Source: Bacteroidales bacterium UBA7569
Lineage (GTDB): Bacteria > Bacteroidota > Bacteroidia > Bacteroidales > Paludibacteraceae
Assembly (NCBI GenBank): GCA_002477945.1
Contig: DLLF01000002.1
Location: 1 to 64,000, forward strand
Length of the DNA: 64,000 nucleotides
Direction: 5' to 3'
The position numbers and the translations under genes are program-made. Below, in pieces: positions 53,627 through 61,801 of the stretch (the first letter of the stretch is position 1; each line of letters begins with the position of its first letter). The notes beneath the pieces were generated by a model. The model was given only the letters and a program-made list of their open reading frames with translations, was not told where the DNA came from and searched no databases.

Positions 53627-54376
53627 TCACTGGTTTATCCAATGCATAAAATCACTGGTTCGCACTCTTGATACAAACACATCATCTTCTGTGGGAGGAA
53701 CAAGTTGCAACTTCAGACGACCCGAGAAATGCCGGTTCACCAACTTGATGGCATTGATGTTTGCGATGCATTGTCTGCTGGTACGGAAGAATTGAGCGGG
53801 ATCCAGTTTGGTCTCTATCACGTCCAGCGAGAAATCCACAATATACCGTTTGTCCTGGGTCGTAACCAAGTAAGTCGTCTTGTCTTTGGATATGAAGTAA
53901 GCGATATCCTCCACTTTGATGATACGTATCTGGTCACCCAGACGGACAATAAAACGCTGCTTGTAAGTCTCATGCTTTGTATCCGTATAAAGCGGACGGA
54001 ACATCGCACCCGTCGGCATCTGCTCTTCATTCTTTCTGCATTTGGCAACCGCGGCTGCCAGTTGCTCCGTGTCTATCGGCTTCAGCAGATAGTCTATACT
54101 GTTCACTCGGAAAGCCTTGATGGCATAGTTGTCATAAGCCGTGGTGATAACCACTTTTGCAGTTACGTCTATCTGCTGGAATATCTCAAAACATACTCCG
54201 TCCGAGAGTTCTACGTCCATAAAAATGAGGTCTGCCTCATTGTGCTGTAGCCAAAGAACTGCCGCATAAACAGAATCGGCTACACCCACTATCTCTATAT
54301 CCGTGAAATTACTGGTAAGCAGACGACGCAAATTCGCTTGCGCCGCAAACTCGTCTTCTACTATAAACACTCTCAT
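53627..54376 (-). CDS. LytTR family response regulator
   Basis: A 249-residue two-component regulator. The receiver domain has the phosphoacceptor Asp54 in LIFMDVELSDG, acidic residues in FIVEDEF, and Lys99 in DYLLKPID. The C-terminal LytTR DNA-binding domain starts near RFIVRLGDQIRIIKVEDIAY and contains FFRTSRQCIANINAI. It pairs with the LytS-type kinase encoded 65 bp upstream. Targets cannot be read from the window; no matching direct repeat is obvious at its own operon promoter. Confidence 0.95.
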   Translation of the reverse strand: MRVFIVEDEFAAQANLRRLLTSNFTDIEIVGVADSVYAAVLWLQHNEADLIFMDVELSDGVCFEIFQQIDVTAKVVITTAYDNYAIKAFRVNSIDYLLKPIDTEQLAAAVAKCRKNEEQMPTGAMFRPLYTDTKHETYKQRFIVRLGDQIRIIKVEDIAYFISKDKTTYLVTTQDKRYIVDFSLDVIETKLDPAQFFRTSRQCIANINAIKLVNRHFSGRLKLQLVPPTEDDVFVSRVRTSDFMHWINQ

Positions 54377-54441
54377 ATCGTTTCTGTTTGACTTTCCTTT
54401 TTACAATTTCTGTTCGCTGTCACTTTCTGTCCTGCCCGTCC

Positions 54442-55470
54442 TCATAAAAGAGGCAGATATACCGTAAACATAGAGTCCGTCTTCACAATCTCAATCGGCA
54501 AACCGCTCTTGTTCAGATATTGTTCCTGCAAGTTTCTGAGACCGATGCCGTTGCTTGCCAACGATGTACGAGGCTGTAAGTTGTTCCTTACGTATATCCT
54601 GTTATTCTCAAAACCGATACCGATAGTCAACGGATGAGCCTGGTTCACAACATTGTGCTGGATGGCATTCTCCACCAATATCTGCAGACTCAGAGGAATA
54701 ATGTTGGTTTGGGAGAACTCCTCGGGAATATCTATATCCACATGAAGACCTTCCGCATACCGCTCATGAAGCAAATCAATGTAGGTCTCTATAAACTCCC
54801 GCTCTGTCTGTATCGTCACCAGGTCCTGCTCGTCTATATGCAGAAAGTATCTGTACACATTCGCCAACTTGCGGATAAACTCACTGGCTCTAACCTTCTC
54901 ACCATTCTGCACCAAGTAATCCAATATGTTCAGGCTGTTAAAAAGAAAATGCGGATTGAGTTGGGCTTTCAGCAAAGCATACCGGAACTGGGCATCGTCT
55001 TTCTTTGCCCGCTCGTTGGCTATGGACTTGCGTGATTGGCGGAAGAACACTGTCATGTCCAATATGCTTATATATACCATATTGATGAGCAGCAATGCAA
55101 GATATGAAAACATAATTGTCCACTTGTCCGCCTCCGTCAACCCGCTGTGAACAATTTGTGGAAGATACATCGGTATCAAACCCACGAAAGATACCGCAAA
55201 AACCAGCCCTAAGTCAATCCACAAACGTCGCGACGACTTGTCTATATACGACAAACGTTTGCTGATGTACAACACAAGAAATGTGTCTAACCCGAAAGTG
55301 AGCAGGATAGCCCACGTATTCTCAAAAAACAAGGATAGGTGATCTACGGCTCGAAACTCTAACTTGTCCTGTATGTTCCTGTATATATCTACATAGAAAA
55401 TGCGGAAGAAAAGTACTACAAGTACTGCCGCCAATATCTGAAATATACTATTTCGCTTCTGTATCTGCAT
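54442..55470 (-). CDS. LytS-type sensor histidine kinase (His_kinase family)
   Basis: A 342-residue membrane kinase. Four hydrophobic segments cover residues about 7-160. The cytoplasmic part has the H-box ALLKAQLNPHFLFNSLNILD with the phospho-His, the N-box ILVENAIQHNVV and the G-box GIGLRNLQEQYL. No separate ligand-binding domain is present, so the membrane part is the likely sensor. I use the ATG at 55470; 55479 is also possible, and either overlaps the preceding membrane gene. It should phosphorylate the LytTR regulator downstream. Confidence 0.92.
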   Translation of the reverse strand: MQIQKRNSIFQILAAVLVVLFFRIFYVDIYRNIQDKLEFRAVDHLSLFFENTWAILLTFGLDTFLVLYISKRLSYIDKSSRRLWIDLGLVFAVSFVGLIPMYLPQIVHSGLTEADKWTIMFSYLALLLINMVYISILDMTVFFRQSRKSIANERAKKDDAQFRYALLKAQLNPHFLFNSLNILDYLVQNGEKVRASEFIRKLANVYRYFLHIDEQDLVTIQTEREFIETYIDLLHERYAEGLHVDIDIPEEFSQTNIIPLSLQILVENAIQHNVVNQAHPLTIGIGFENNRIYVRNNLQPRTSLASNGIGLRNLQEQYLNKSGLPIEIVKTDSMFTVYLPLL

Positions 55471-55834
55471 CCGTGCCATTCGCCCTGATCTTTGTGACAA
55501 TCAGATAAGTTGCCCAACCTAATAATTCGGTAACACAAAAAGTGGTAATGATGTTTGAGAGGGGTTGCCAGCCTGTACCCATGAGCGAATGTAGTATCTC
55601 CCCGCCTTCCGAACCCATGAAGAACCCTGCAAAACAAAATAATAGTGCAATCACAGCGGAAAGATCAAGAGGAAAATCGTATGTTCTGGCCACGAGAATT
55701 ATCATCAAAATAGTCAAACACGTCAATGGTATCTCGTCCGACCAATTCAACAGCGAAAAACACAATACAACCAATGCATGTGCCAACGCAAAAAGATGAA
55801 CTAATAAATGTGTTCGTATCGTGGTTGCTTTCAT
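55448..55834 (-). CDS. Small membrane protein in a LytS/LytTR operon
   Basis: A 128-residue protein with about four hydrophobic segments (LLVHLFALAHALVVLCF, PLTCLTILMIILVA, LSAVIALLFCFAGFFMG, IITTFCVTELLGWATYLIV). I do not recognise the family. The ATG at 55834 is chosen because the -7 element is at 55855, which excludes an upstream ATG at 55867. Its 3' end overlaps the kinase start by 23 bp, so the two proteins are made together. A role in sensing or in stabilising the kinase is inference. Confidence 0.75.
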   Translation of the reverse strand: MKATTIRTHLLVHLFALAHALVVLCFSLLNWSDEIPLTCLTILMIILVARTYDFPLDLSAVIALLFCFAGFFMGSEGGEILHSLMGTGWQPLSNIITTFCVTELLGWATYLIVTKIRANGTDADTEAK

Positions 55835-55854
55835 AGTATTATCCTTTCCGACGG

Positions 55855-55885
55855 CAAAGATATGCAAATATCTTTAATTTGCAAA
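55855..55885 (-). promoter_or_regulatory. Promoter of the signalling operon
   Basis: Minus strand: TTTG (55882-55885), a 19-bp spacer, TATCTTTG (55855-55862). Confidence 0.8.
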
Positions 55886-55920
55886 GACTTACACAAAAAA
55901 GATAAAAAGAGAAGAAAATG

Positions 55921-55952
55921 TTTGTTTGTATGGAGGAAATGTTGTAATTTAG
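55921..55952 (+). promoter_or_regulatory. Promoter of the small DNA-binding-like protein
   Basis: TTTG (55921-55924), a 20-bp spacer, TAATTTAG (55945-55952; one mismatch), 49 bp before the ATG. It is divergent from the signalling operon promoter. Confidence 0.6.
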
Positions 55953-56001
55953 TGGCCGAAAAGAAAACATCTAATACTAACCCATATAAAAAGGAATTAT
56001 T

Positions 56002-56250
56002 ATGACTATGACAGTAACATTCAACCAACTGCGCAAGGTAAAAGACAGTCTGCCAAGCGGTAGCATGAACAGAATTGCAGAAGAATTGGACATCAGTGCC
56101 GATGCAGTACGGGCTTATTTTGGTGGCCAAGCCGAGGGAGGAACGGGATTGCATATCGAACCGGGACCTGACGGAGGATTGGTGGTATTGGATGACACTC
56201 GTATCTTGGAAGTCGCCCTGCGTATCGCTTGGGAGAATGGGAATGTATAA
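56002..56250 (+). CDS. Small helix-turn-helix-like conserved protein
   Basis: An 82-residue protein. Its first half, LRKVKDSLPSGSMNRIAEEL followed by DISADAVRAYFGG, reads as a helix-turn-helix (IAEELDISADAVRAYF fits the turn). The second half, HIEPGPDGGLVVLDDTRILE, is a short beta-rich end. Similar short proteins are known in this order as putative DNA-binding proteins. It has its own promoter and a stem-loop behind it, so it is monocistronic and probably well expressed. A start at the third residue (MTVTF) is also possible. Confidence 0.75.
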   Translation: MTMTVTFNQLRKVKDSLPSGSMNRIAEELDISADAVRAYFGGQAEGGTGLHIEPGPDGGLVVLDDTRILEVALRIAWENGNV

Positions 56251-56280
56251 TTCCGGAAGTATATTTCTGACACATTAAAT

Positions 56281-56322
56281 GCAAGGTTTCCGTGAAGCAC
56301 ACACTTCAAGGAAACCTTGTGT
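56281..56322 (+). terminator. Stem-loop after the small protein gene
   Basis: AAGGTTTCCgTGAAG pairs with CTTCAaGGAAACCTT around CACACA. Only a delayed TTTT follows, so it may terminate or protect the mRNA end. Confidence 0.7.
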
Positions 56323-56360
56323 CTCGTTTTATAATCTCATAGCAAGTAATAGTATAACAC

Positions 56361-57215
56361 ATGAAAAAAACTTTCCTGCCTTTATTGTTCCTGTGCTTCT
56401 TGGGCACACAATCTGTTGCGGCTTTCAACTTTCCGGGCTTCGAATGGTCTGTTGGAGCCGATGTAACCTCTGCTTATCTGTGGCGTGGTATGCGTTTCGG
56501 AGGATTGGCGTTCCAGCCCGATGTTTCCATCGGTTATGGAGGGCTCACCATTGAAGGATGGGCGAACCTGAGTCCCGAGGACTATACTTTCGAGACTTTC
56601 GCACCAGAGTTGGATGTCAAGTTGTCTTACACCATAGCAGGTCTCACCGTCGGCGTCAACCATCTCTATTATTTCGATGGCAGCAAGTACTTCGATTTCA
56701 AAGGAAGCGGGTACAGCGATTACTTGAACGAAACAAATAGCACTACGCAGACTGAAGTCTTCGCTGAATTCAGTCTGGGCGATGTCTTGGAGGCTGTCCC
56801 TCTTCACTTGGGATGGTATACCTACGTTGCCGGAGACGACAAATACATTGACGAAGCCAACCCCGTCATAAACGGTACCGACACCACTTTCAATATGAAA
56901 CGGGCTTACTCGTCTTACATAGAAGTGTCCTACGACATCAATCTTCCACTCAATTTCACCCTCACTCCGACCGTCGGAATGACGCCGTGGAAAAGTTCCT
57001 ATACGTTCTATGAGGGAAACTTCGCCTTCAACAACCTCTCGCTCAAACTGAACTGGGAATTGGAAGTAAGCGAACACTTCACTCTTGATGTTTACGCCAT
57101 CGGAATGTTAAACACCTATGGAATAAACAAAGAGAACCTCGTACCGGAAATACGGAACAGTTACTGCAACCAACGGCTCAATGGTGCCATCGGAGTCGGA
57201 CTGTGGCTTTATTAG
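56361..57215 (+). CDS. Outer membrane beta-barrel protein, function unknown
   Basis: A 284-residue exported protein with signal peptide (FLPLLFLCFLGTQSVAA) and alternating beta strands ending in GAIGVGLWLY, a typical C-terminal barrel strand. The opening strand GADVTSAYLWRGMRFG and the GLTIEGWANLS and FTLTPTVGMTPW blocks are common in a family of small Bacteroidota barrels resembling porins of the TorF kind. Substrate unknown. It has no clear promoter of its own and precedes apbE by 56 bp. Confidence 0.75.
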   Translation: MKKTFLPLLFLCFLGTQSVAAFNFPGFEWSVGADVTSAYLWRGMRFGGLAFQPDVSIGYGGLTIEGWANLSPEDYTFETFAPELDVKLSYTIAGLTVGVNHLYYFDGSKYFDFKGSGYSDYLNETNSTTQTEVFAEFSLGDVLEAVPLHLGWYTYVAGDDKYIDEANPVINGTDTTFNMKRAYSSYIEVSYDINLPLNFTLTPTVGMTPWKSSYTFYEGNFAFNNLSLKLNWELEVSEHFTLDVYAIGMLNTYGINKENLVPEIRNSYCNQRLNGAIGVGLWLY

Positions 57216-57271
57216 TAATGAGCAGATTATCTGTCACTGTCGAACCGTCATCCTGATAATATAGCCTTGTC

Positions 57272-58300
57272 ATGCAAAAGAAATACATCAAGCCGTTTAG
57301 TGCCGTTCTGTTCTTGATAATAGCCGTTGTGTTCCTCTGGTTCTATCCGGAAGAACAAAAAAAACCTGCCTACCACACCAACCAGGGAAAGATATTCGGG
57401 ACCTACTACACCATCCGCTACCAGGCAAAGAAGGACTTGGAGAAGGACATATTGGCACGGCTGAATGCTTTCGACGGCTCCTTGTCAACATTCAACGACA
57501 CCTCCCTTATCTCCCGCATCAACCGCAACGAGAGCCCCACGCTCAATGAAGACTTCCTCAAAATGTACACCACGGCAGAAGAAGTGTCTTCGCTGACAAA
57601 CGGGGCTTTCGATATCACGGTTGCGCCATTGGTCAATGCTTGGGGATTCGGTTTCCGCAAACAGCAACAAGTCACCGGACACCTCATCGACAGCCTCCGT
57701 TCTTTCGTTGGTTACCGCACCATCTCGGTTTTTGACAATCGCCTGTGGAAAACCGACCCGCGTACCATGCTCGATGCAAGCGCCATTGCAAAAGGAGAAG
57801 GATGCGATGTAGTAGCAACCTGTTTGGAAGACGAGGGTTGCACAAACTACTTGGTTGACATTGGCGGGGAAGTGGTGTGCAAAGGAGTAAATGCACAAGG
57901 AGAGACGTGGCGTGTGGGAATTACCAAGCCCGTGGACGACCCGGCAGGACAGCAGGAAGATATCCAGGAAATCATAACTGCACCGGCACTTTGTATGGCA
58001 ACATCAGGCAACTATCGTCAGTTTTACTATGACAACGGAGTCCGCCGCTCTCATACCATTGATCCGAGAACAGGATACCCTGTGGAACATAGTCTGCTCA
58101 GCGCAACGGTAATCGCGGAAAGTTGCATGAAGGCGGACGCCTTGGCTACTGCCTGTATGGTACTCGGCACCGATAGTGCCCTTGCACTCATCAACAGCAT
58201 TCCACATACAGAATGTTATCTCATCTATGACCATGCGGATACCCTCTGTGCCGCCCAAAGCGAAGGTATGTCCCGCTACATCGTACATCCCTGCGAATAA
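57272..58300 (+). CDS. apbE: FAD:protein FMN transferase (ApbE)
   Basis: A 342-residue enzyme held by an N-terminal membrane helix (FSAVLFLIIAVVFLWFY). It attaches FMN covalently to threonine in flavoproteins such as Nqr or Rnf subunits, on the periplasmic side. Family marks: FGTYYTIRY, LSTFNDTSLISRIN, GAFDITVAPLVNAWGFG, DASAIAKGEGCDVVA, and near the end HTIDPRTGYPVEH and MKADALATACMVLG. Length is normal. No Nqr or Rnf genes are in the window. Confidence 0.95.
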   Translation: MQKKYIKPFSAVLFLIIAVVFLWFYPEEQKKPAYHTNQGKIFGTYYTIRYQAKKDLEKDILARLNAFDGSLSTFNDTSLISRINRNESPTLNEDFLKMYTTAEEVSSLTNGAFDITVAPLVNAWGFGFRKQQQVTGHLIDSLRSFVGYRTISVFDNRLWKTDPRTMLDASAIAKGEGCDVVATCLEDEGCTNYLVDIGGEVVCKGVNAQGETWRVGITKPVDDPAGQQEDIQEIITAPALCMATSGNYRQFYYDNGVRRSHTIDPRTGYPVEHSLLSATVIAESCMKADALATACMVLGTDSALALINSIPHTECYLIYDHADTLCAAQSEGMSRYIVHPCE

Positions 58301-58388
58301 ATCGTTCCCTCTTCTCTGCTTTCTGCAGTTGTCGGACATACCAAGCAATATAAAAGTATCCGCCTGCCCATGGAAACAGAACAAAAGA

Positions 58389-58420
58389 TTTGGAAGAAAT
58401 GCAGAATAGTTGTACCTTTG
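58389..58420 (+). promoter_or_regulatory. bamD promoter, start-deciding
   Basis: TTTG (58389-58392), exactly 20 bp, TACCTTTG (58413-58420). It excludes the in-frame ATG at 58390 and supports 58438. Confidence 0.85.
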
Positions 58421-58437
58421 CAGTTCAATTCGTTATT

Positions 58438-59241
58438 ATGCGTAATAGGGCATTTCTCATATTGTCGGTCTGTTTGCTGCTCACGGGTTGTGGCGACTAT
58501 CAGAAGTTGTTGAAATCAACCGATCCGGAACTGAAGTACGCCAAAGCCATAGAGTATTTCAACGCGGAGGAGTTTGTCCGCGCACAGACACTGCTTGATG
58601 ACATCGCCCCCTACTATAAAGGTACGGAGCGAAGTGAGGATATACTGCACTATCTTGCACGTTGCTACATGGGGCAAAAGGATTATACCGGTGCCGCAGA
58701 ATACTACAAAGCATATATCCGCAACTATCCCAAAGGAAAATTCATTATAGAGGCTCGCTACATGGTGGGGCATTGCTGCTATCTGGATTCACCCGATGCG
58801 CGGTTGGATCAGACACTGACAAATGAAGCCATTGAGTACCTCAACCAATTCATTGACCTTTATCCCGAAAGCGACTATGTAAGTGACGCACTTCGTGAAG
58901 TGGACGAGATGTATAATAAATTAGCACACAAGGAATACTTGTCGGCAAAACTATATTACAATCTCGGTACCTACTTGGGAAACAATTATTTGTCGTGCAT
59001 AATCACGGCACAGAATGCTCTGAAGAAGTATCCGGGGAACAAAGATCAGGAAGAACTCAACTGGCTGATACTGCAAGCCAAGTATCAGGAATGGGCCAAT
59101 AGTGTGGAAGAACTCAAGGAGGAACGTCTGAGAGACGCTATTGACGAATGTTACAGTTTCACAACGGAATATCCGAACAGCAAGCACAGCAGGGCGGCGG
59201 AGCGAATCAATGCCGACTTGAGAAAGCGCGCAAAACAATAA
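58438..59241 (+). CDS. bamD: Outer membrane assembly factor BamD
   Basis: A 267-residue lipoprotein (CLLLTGCGDY, Cys near residue 17) with tetratricopeptide repeats (AKAIEYFNAEEFVRAQTLLDD; YYKAYIRNYPKGKF; AIEYLNQFIDLYPESDYV). It is a core part of the BAM complex that inserts barrels into the outer membrane. The start at 58438 follows from the promoter and the signal peptide. It is followed 25 bp later by rpoZ. Confidence 0.92.
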   Translation: MRNRAFLILSVCLLLTGCGDYQKLLKSTDPELKYAKAIEYFNAEEFVRAQTLLDDIAPYYKGTERSEDILHYLARCYMGQKDYTGAAEYYKAYIRNYPKGKFIIEARYMVGHCCYLDSPDARLDQTLTNEAIEYLNQFIDLYPESDYVSDALREVDEMYNKLAHKEYLSAKLYYNLGTYLGNNYLSCIITAQNALKKYPGNKDQEELNWLILQAKYQEWANSVEELKEERLRDAIDECYSFTTEYPNSKHSRAAERINADLRKRAKQ

Positions 59242-59266
59242 GGAAAAACTGATAAAACATAAAGAT

Positions 59267-59599
59267 ATGGATTACAAAAGTTTGAAAGCACCTCAAAGTA
59301 CCATTACCCGCGACATGAGCGAGTTGGACGCAAAGGTAGGAAATGTGTATGAAAGTGTTGCCATCATTGCACAGAGAGCCAACGAGATCTCTGTAGAACT
59401 GAAGAAAGAGTTGGACAGCAAGTTGCAAGATTTCACTTTGCCTCAAGACAACATCGACGAGGTGTTTGAAAACCGTGAGCAGATTGAGATTTCACGTTCC
59501 TATGAAATGATGCCCAAACCCACTTTGCTGGCGACCCAGGAGTTCATAGAAGACAAGTTGGTTTACCGAAACAGTTCGAAAGACAGATCGTTGTCATAA
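59267..59599 (+). CDS. rpoZ: RNA polymerase omega/Rpb6-like subunit
   Basis: A 110-residue protein with the Bacteroidota omega wording: ITRDMSELDAKVGNVYESVA, IIAQRANEISVELKKELDSK, and PKPTLLATQEFIEDKLVYR. It aids assembly of RNA polymerase. Its place between bamD and coaBC is the usual one in this phylum, which supports the call. Confidence 0.9.
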   Translation: MDYKSLKAPQSTITRDMSELDAKVGNVYESVAIIAQRANEISVELKKELDSKLQDFTLPQDNIDEVFENREQIEISRSYEMMPKPTLLATQEFIEDKLVYRNSSKDRSLS

Positions 59600-59642
59600 C
59601 AGCGGCTCCGAACTGACACGAACCGAAACCATACACGATAAT

Positions 59643-60827
59643 ATGTTGGCTAACCGGCATATATTGGTCGGCATAACAGGTGGAATAGCCGCTTATAAGA
59701 TACCCGAACTGATACGTTTGCTCAAGAAGGCAGATGCGGAGGTTCGGGTAGTTGCTACGAAGAATGCCTTGGAGTTTGTTACTCCTCTGACATTGGAGAC
59801 GCTCTCGGGCTATCCTCTTTATGCGGACGTATTTTCCTCAAGGAATGCACACAGCACCGAGCATATCTCCTTGCCTGAATGGGCTGATATGTTTATCATC
59901 GCTCCGTGCAGTGCAGATGTAATTGGCAAGATGGCAAACGGCATTGCCGATGATGCCCTCACCACCACATTCCTTGCGACCAGGAAGCCCGTCCTCATTG
60001 CTCCTGCAATGAACGAGCGTATGTACCGGCATCCTGCCGTCCAGCGAAACCTGTCGTTGCTTGGCAGTTGGGAACATATCCACATCATGGAGAGTCCGGA
60101 AGGCGAATTGGCTTGCGGCACAGTGGGACGCGGACGAATGGTCGAGCCTGCCGATATATTATCGGCTGCCGATGATATTCTGGAAGAGAAAACACTGCAA
60201 GGCAAGCATATTCTTATTACCGCAGGACCCACCCAAGAGAAGATTGACCCCGTACGTTACATATCCAACTACTCCACAGGGAAAATGGGATATGCACTGG
60301 CAGAAGAGTGCAGAAGAAGAGGGGCAGAAGTAACTCTCATTTCTGGTCCGACTCATCTGCACAAGCCGGAAGGAACCATCTCTGTCACCTCTTCCGATGA
60401 GATGTACAAGGCATGCATACAATGTTTTCCTGAGGCAGACATCACCATCTTATGCGCTGCCGTAGCCGATTTCTCTCCTTGCGAGACAGCAGAACACAAG
60501 ATCAAGCGGGGGAAAGACGACCTATCGCTTCAACTCCGCCCCACACATGATATAGCCAGAGCACTCGGCGATAGAAAACGCACTGACCAATTGCTGGTGG
60601 GTTTTGCATTGGAGACCGATCATGAAGAGGACAATGCCATCGGGAAAATGCAACGCAAGCATTTGGATTACATTGTTTTGAACTCTCTTCAAGACGAGGG
60701 TGCCGGTTTCGGAGGAGACACCAACAAAGTTACAATTTTTTCCTGCACAGGTCAGCGGGAAGCCTTCCCCTTAAAAGACAAAAGGCTTGTAGCACAAGAT
60801 ATACTCAACTTCATCACACATAGTTAG
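59643..60827 (+). CDS. coaBC: Bifunctional phosphopantothenoylcysteine decarboxylase/synthetase
   Basis: A 394-residue two-domain enzyme of coenzyme A synthesis. The N-terminal CoaC flavoprotein part begins ILVGITGGIAAYKIPELIR and holds the PAMNERMYRHPAVQ motif and the active-site Cys in GELACGTVGRGRM. The C-terminal CoaB part has ILITAGPTQEKIDPVRYISN, the YSTGKMGYALA loop and the NKVTIF end. Length is normal. It lies 43 bp after rpoZ and 44 bp before the MscS gene. Confidence 0.97.
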   Translation: MLANRHILVGITGGIAAYKIPELIRLLKKADAEVRVVATKNALEFVTPLTLETLSGYPLYADVFSSRNAHSTEHISLPEWADMFIIAPCSADVIGKMANGIADDALTTTFLATRKPVLIAPAMNERMYRHPAVQRNLSLLGSWEHIHIMESPEGELACGTVGRGRMVEPADILSAADDILEEKTLQGKHILITAGPTQEKIDPVRYISNYSTGKMGYALAEECRRRGAEVTLISGPTHLHKPEGTISVTSSDEMYKACIQCFPEADITILCAAVADFSPCETAEHKIKRGKDDLSLQLRPTHDIARALGDRKRTDQLLVGFALETDHEEDNAIGKMQRKHLDYIVLNSLQDEGAGFGGDTNKVTIFSCTGQREAFPLKDKRLVAQDILNFITHS

Positions 60828-60871
60828 TACATCTTCTTCGGCATGTTCACCCCTTAACTCTGCAACCGGCA

Positions 60872-61801
60872 ATGATACTCCTGCAAACCAATCTTCCCAC
60901 TCCTCCCGTCATCACAGGCGATTCGCTTCGCAATGCGACGGAGGCTCTCATACAGAAAGTTCAAGAAGATCCGAACACTTTCCTGCATGATGCGGGTCAG
61001 TCGCTCATTCATTTCGGAATCAAGGTGCTTATTGCCATTGTCGTTTACCTTGCAGGAGCATGGGTTATCAAGCAATCAGGGAAGTTCTTACGCCGTCTGT
61101 TCCAGCGCAGGCGTACAGAAGCGACTCTTGCCTCGTTCATCACAAGCCTGTTCACTATAACGAGCAGTGTACTTCTGATCATAGTGACAGTGGGTACATT
61201 GGGTGTGGACACCACCTCGTTAGCGGCATTGCTGGCGGCGGGCGGAATGGCAGTTGGAATGGCACTAAGCGGTACGGTACAGAATTTTGCAGGCGGCATT
61301 ATGCTTCTCATCTTCAAACCGTTCAAAGCAGGTGATTACATCAAGACAGAGGGAGCAGAAGGAACCGTCAAAGCCGTTTCGATAGTCAGTACCAAGATTC
61401 AGACAACAGACAACCGAGAGATAATTCTTCCTAACGGTGCATTGTCGAACGGCAACATTGACAACTATACCGTGTATCCGCTGAGACGTGTACAATGGAC
61501 CGTCAGTGTATCGTACGGGACCCCTGCGGAAGAGTGCATCAACCTGCTGCAACAACTGTTGCGCAGCGACAAGCGCATTTTAGACAGCAGTACAGATGGT
61601 GCCAAAGATCCGTTTGTGGCATTGCTCAGCCTGAATGCCAACGACATATCGTTTTTAGCACGTGCCTGGGTGAAGACGGAGGATTATTGGGATGTTACCT
61701 TTGACCTCAACAAAGCGATCTACACGGAACTTCCCAAGGCAGGTATCACATTTGCCTATCCTCATGTTGATGTCACGTTACTAAACCAAGAGAAATCATG
61801 A
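60872..61801 (+). CDS. Small-conductance mechanosensitive channel (MscS family)
   Basis: A 309-residue inner-membrane channel. It has three N-terminal helices, the pore-lining third helix with small residues (SLAALLAAGGMAVGMALSG), then the MscS beta domain (FAGGIMLLIFKPFKAGDYI, NREIILPNGALSNGNIDNY). It opens under membrane tension to release solutes during osmotic downshock. Its stop overlaps the next ATG by 4 bp (ATGA at 61798). Confidence 0.93.
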   Translation: MILLQTNLPTPPVITGDSLRNATEALIQKVQEDPNTFLHDAGQSLIHFGIKVLIAIVVYLAGAWVIKQSGKFLRRLFQRRRTEATLASFITSLFTITSSVLLIIVTVGTLGVDTTSLAALLAAGGMAVGMALSGTVQNFAGGIMLLIFKPFKAGDYIKTEGAEGTVKAVSIVSTKIQTTDNREIILPNGALSNGNIDNYTVYPLRRVQWTVSVSYGTPAEECINLLQQLLRSDKRILDSSTDGAKDPFVALLSLNANDISFLARAWVKTEDYWDVTFDLNKAIYTELPKAGITFAYPHVDVTLLNQEKS

